Shown piece after piece: positions 4,477-6,459 of a stretch of DNA of 6,459 bases; the stretch's first letter is position 1; each line of letters starts with the position of its first letter. A program made the translations under genes and the position numbers. Location of the stretch: the NCBI GenBank assembly GCA_021849525.1, contig JAJZSS010000097.1:1-6459 (forward strand), read 5' to 3'. A model generated the notes under the pieces. That model did not search any database. It saw only the letters and a program-made list of their open reading frames with translations, and was not told where the DNA came from. Origin of the DNA: Chloroflexota bacterium. Its GTDB lineage: Bacteria > Chloroflexota > Anaerolineae > Anaerolineales > UBA4823.

Positions 4477-6459
4477 TTACTTCTGCAGCGCCCGCCAGAT
4501 TTTTTCAGGGGTCAATGGATTGGTATCGATATCTACCCCACAGGCATCTTTCACGGCATTCCCAACCGCCGGTGCAACCCCGTCCATTGGGATTTCCGCA
4601 ACCGCTTTCACACCAAATGGATGGGATGGCTCGAAGGTTTCCACAAAGATTGTATCCAGGTTGGGCATCTCGTTGGACTGGAAGATATGATAATCACGGA
4701 AGTTGCGCTCGCGCGCCTGCCCGGCATCATCATACCGCATTTCCTCGCACACTGCATACCCCAGAGCCTGGGTCATCCCGCCTTCGATCTGCCCCGAAGC
4801 GGTGATCGGGTTGATGATCGTGCCTGAATCCACTGCCATGACCAGACGATCCACGGTCAGCTGCCCGGTCTGAATATCCACGGTTACTTCGGCAAACTGA
4901 GCCGCGAAGGGGGGCGGAGCAACCGGTGAAACATACGATCCAACGCCCATGATCTGTTCCTGTAATTCGTGATGCATGGCATTGTAGCCGATTTCGGCCA
5001 TGGTCACCGACCGTCCATCCGGGGAATGTGCTTTACGGCTTTTTAGAATAAGCTCGTTTGGCTCCACAAGTTGAGATCCTGCCGGTGCCTGTTCGTTCAG
5101 CAGGCGCGCGGCCCGGTCCCGGATGCGCTCCGCGCATACCTGGGCGGCACGCACCACTGCAGTACCCGAGATGTACGTGGTACTGGAGGCGTATGCGCCT
5201 TTATCGAACGGAGTGAAGTCTGTATCCGAGGAGTAGACCACAATATCTTCGGTGGGCACGCCCAATACTTCGGCAGCCATCTGAGCCAGGACGGTGTCCG
5301 AGCCAGTACCCAGGTCGGTGGCTCCAATTAATAGATTGAAAGAGCCATCTTCATTCATCTTAATACTGGCTCCGCCCATGTCCAGGTAGGGGATCGCCGT
5401 GCCTTGCATGACCATCGCAACGCCGATGCCGCGCCGCAGGTAAGGGTGCGGTTGTCCATCCGGTCTGGTGATCTGCCGCCACTCCAGGTTGCTAAATTTC
5501 TGGTCCCAGCCAATGACGGCTCTGCCCTGGCGCACGCATTCTTCCAGGCCGTTGGTCTGGATGGTTTCGGGGCGCGGCTCGCGCCCTTCGCTCCATGCCG
5601 TGCTGAAGGGATGGAGCTCGCCGGCGCGCAGGGCGTTCTTAAGGCGAAATTCGATTGGATCTATCCCTAGAGCCCGGGCGATTTTTTCCATATGCCGTTC
5701 TACGGGCCAGAATCCCTGCGGAACGCCATAGCCGCGAAATGCCCCGGATGGAGGATGGTTGGTATAGACTACATCGGCATAGAAGCGGATGTTGGGGGAT
5801 TGGCGGTAGACTCCATCGCCCACATACAGCGCCATCGACTTATGCCCGGTATTGCCGGTCACCGTCAGGGCGTGGCAGCCGTAGGCGCCAGTATCGCTCA
5901 AAGCGTACATGGCGTTGGCTGTGATCGTCCCGTCGAATTTTACCCCGGTGACCATGCGGATACGCATGGGGTGGCGGGAGCGGGCGGCGATAAACTCCTC
6001 CTCGCGGGTATATTCAAAGTAAACCGGTCTCCCCGTGGCGATCGTCAGGTGGGCGGCGACATCTTCGATCATTACTTCTTGCTTGCCGCCAAAGCCGCCG
6101 CCAATGCGCGGCTTGATCACCCGGATGCGTTTGATTGGCAGACCCAAAACGGGCGAAAGCTGGCGCCGGACGTGGAAGGGGACCTGGGTGCTGGTTCGGA
6201 TCACCAACCGGTCATCTTCATCCCAAAAAGTAACCACGACATGCGGCTCGATATGGGCTTGCTGGACTTTGGGGACTTCATACTCCGCCTCAAAAATCTG
6301 GTCCGCCTCTGCCAGTCCTTTTTCGACGTCCCCGATATCAATATGGATGCGGGCCGCCAGGTTCTGGCTGGGGTCCGAATCGGCAAAGTTGACATATTCT
6401 GGCTCGTCGTGCAGGCGAGGTGCGCCGGATTGCTGGGCCTGGGCAGGGTCTAGCAAGGC
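4477..6459 (-). CDS. xdhA: Xanthine dehydrogenase-family molybdenum-binding large subunit (5' end beyond window)
   Basis: This is the catalytic molybdopterin subunit of a molybdenum hydroxylase, which would oxidise a purine or other N-heterocycle/aldehyde using water and pass electrons to the FeS/FAD partner. The 660 residues present are open at the right edge; family members are about 750-780 aa, so roughly 100-130 N-terminal residues (most of the a/b-hammerhead domain) are missing. Counting from the first codon in the window: IGGGFGGKQE at 119-128, AFRGYG with the expected substrate-site Arg at 242, a GATDLGTGSD loop near 379-388, and GVKAVAEIP with the catalytic general-base Glu at 622. 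The C-terminus ends in TAA at 4479-4477. The order and wording of motifs recall E. coli XdhA, hence the symbol (the subunit is called XdhB in Rhodobacter). The CoxL AYxCSFR loop of CO dehydrogenase is absent. Gln127 stands where bovine xanthine oxidase has Glu802. The family is secure; xanthine as substrate is only plausible. Confidence 0.9.
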   Translation of the reverse strand, partial: ALLDPAQAQQSGAPRLHDEPEYVNFADSDPSQNLAARIHIDIGDVEKGLAEADQIFEAEYEVPKVQQAHIEPHVVVTFWDEDDRLVIRTSTQVPFHVRRQLSPVLGLPIKRIRVIKPRIGGGFGGKQEVMIEDVAAHLTIATGRPVYFEYTREEEFIAARSRHPMRIRMVTGVKFDGTITANAMYALSDTGAYGCHALTVTGNTGHKSMALYVGDGVYRQSPNIRFYADVVYTNHPPSGAFRGYGVPQGFWPVERHMEKIARALGIDPIEFRLKNALRAGELHPFSTAWSEGREPRPETIQTNGLEECVRQGRAVIGWDQKFSNLEWRQITRPDGQPHPYLRRGIGVAMVMQGTAIPYLDMGGASIKMNEDGSFNLLIGATDLGTGSDTVLAQMAAEVLGVPTEDIVVYSSDTDFTPFDKGAYASSTTYISGTAVVRAAQVCAERIRDRAARLLNEQAPAGSQLVEPNELILKSRKAHSPDGRSVTMAEIGYNAMHHELQEQIMGVGSYVSPVAPPPFAAQFAEVTVDIQTGQLTVDRLVMAVDSGTIINPITASGQIEGGMTQALGYAVCEEMRYDDAGQARERNFRDYHIFQSNEMPNLDTIFVETFEPSHPFGVKAVAEIPMDGVAPAVGNAVKDACGVDIDTNPLTPEKIWRALQK

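Noticed and set aside
5692..6453. A 253-codon open frame on the plus strand opposite the large subunit
   Set aside because: It lies wholly antisense to a gene with clear family motifs, its translation has no recognisable domain, and long antisense frames are common opposite GC-rich coding sequence.
4477..6459. Aerobic CO dehydrogenase large subunit (CoxL)
   Set aside because: The characteristic AYxCSFR active-site loop is missing; the corresponding region reads GAFRGYG, as in xanthine dehydrogenase-type enzymes.

Overview
The window is a compact run of six genes that all read leftward on the minus strand, with gaps of 1 to 49 bases or a short overlap between them. In transcription order (right to left) they are: the molybdenum-binding large subunit of a xanthine dehydrogenase-type molybdenum hydroxylase (its N-terminus lies past the right edge); a CBS-domain manganese-dependent (family II) inorganic pyrophosphatase; an XdhC/CoxI-type molybdenum-cofactor insertion factor; one polypeptide that fuses the FAD subunit to the two-cluster [2Fe-2S] subunit of the same hydroxylase; a small two-helix membrane protein of unknown function; and the first 110 codons of an unrecognised protein that runs off the left edge.

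The right and central part (749-6459) can be read as a molybdenum hydroxylase locus. The large subunit holds the molybdopterin site and takes a hydride/oxygen-transfer substrate. The FAD/[2Fe-2S] fusion supplies the electron path from Mo through two iron-sulfur clusters to FAD. XdhC is the chaperone that sulfurates and inserts the cofactor. Motifs in the large subunit (GGGFGGKQ, AFRGYG, GVKAVAE) resemble the purine-oxidising/E. coli XdhA-like branch, and the CO dehydrogenase active-site loop is absent. The true substrate cannot be fixed from sequence. The pyrophosphatase sits between the large subunit and XdhC and is the unexpected member. Its last codons carry the ribosome binding site of xdhC and only one base separates the two genes, so the two are almost certainly cotranscribed.

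The left part (1-756) holds the membrane protein, whose start codon overlaps the stop of the FAD/FeS gene by 8 bases, and the partial gene that follows 18 bases later. Their co-direction and spacing suggest the same transcript, but nothing in them shows a link to the hydroxylase.

The organism is a bacterium with moderately GC-rich DNA and standard GGAG-type ribosome binding sites. The look of the small membrane protein, the FAD-FeS fusion and the CBS-pyrophosphatase recall Chloroflexota (Anaerolineae-like) genomes; this is an impression from memory, not a tested placement. I see no RNA genes, mobile elements, CRISPR arrays, long repeats or convincing terminators. No stretch longer than 50 bases lacks a gene. 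Nothing here amounts to a clearly new biological system. The most notable points are the embedded regulated pyrophosphatase and the FAD-first subunit fusion.
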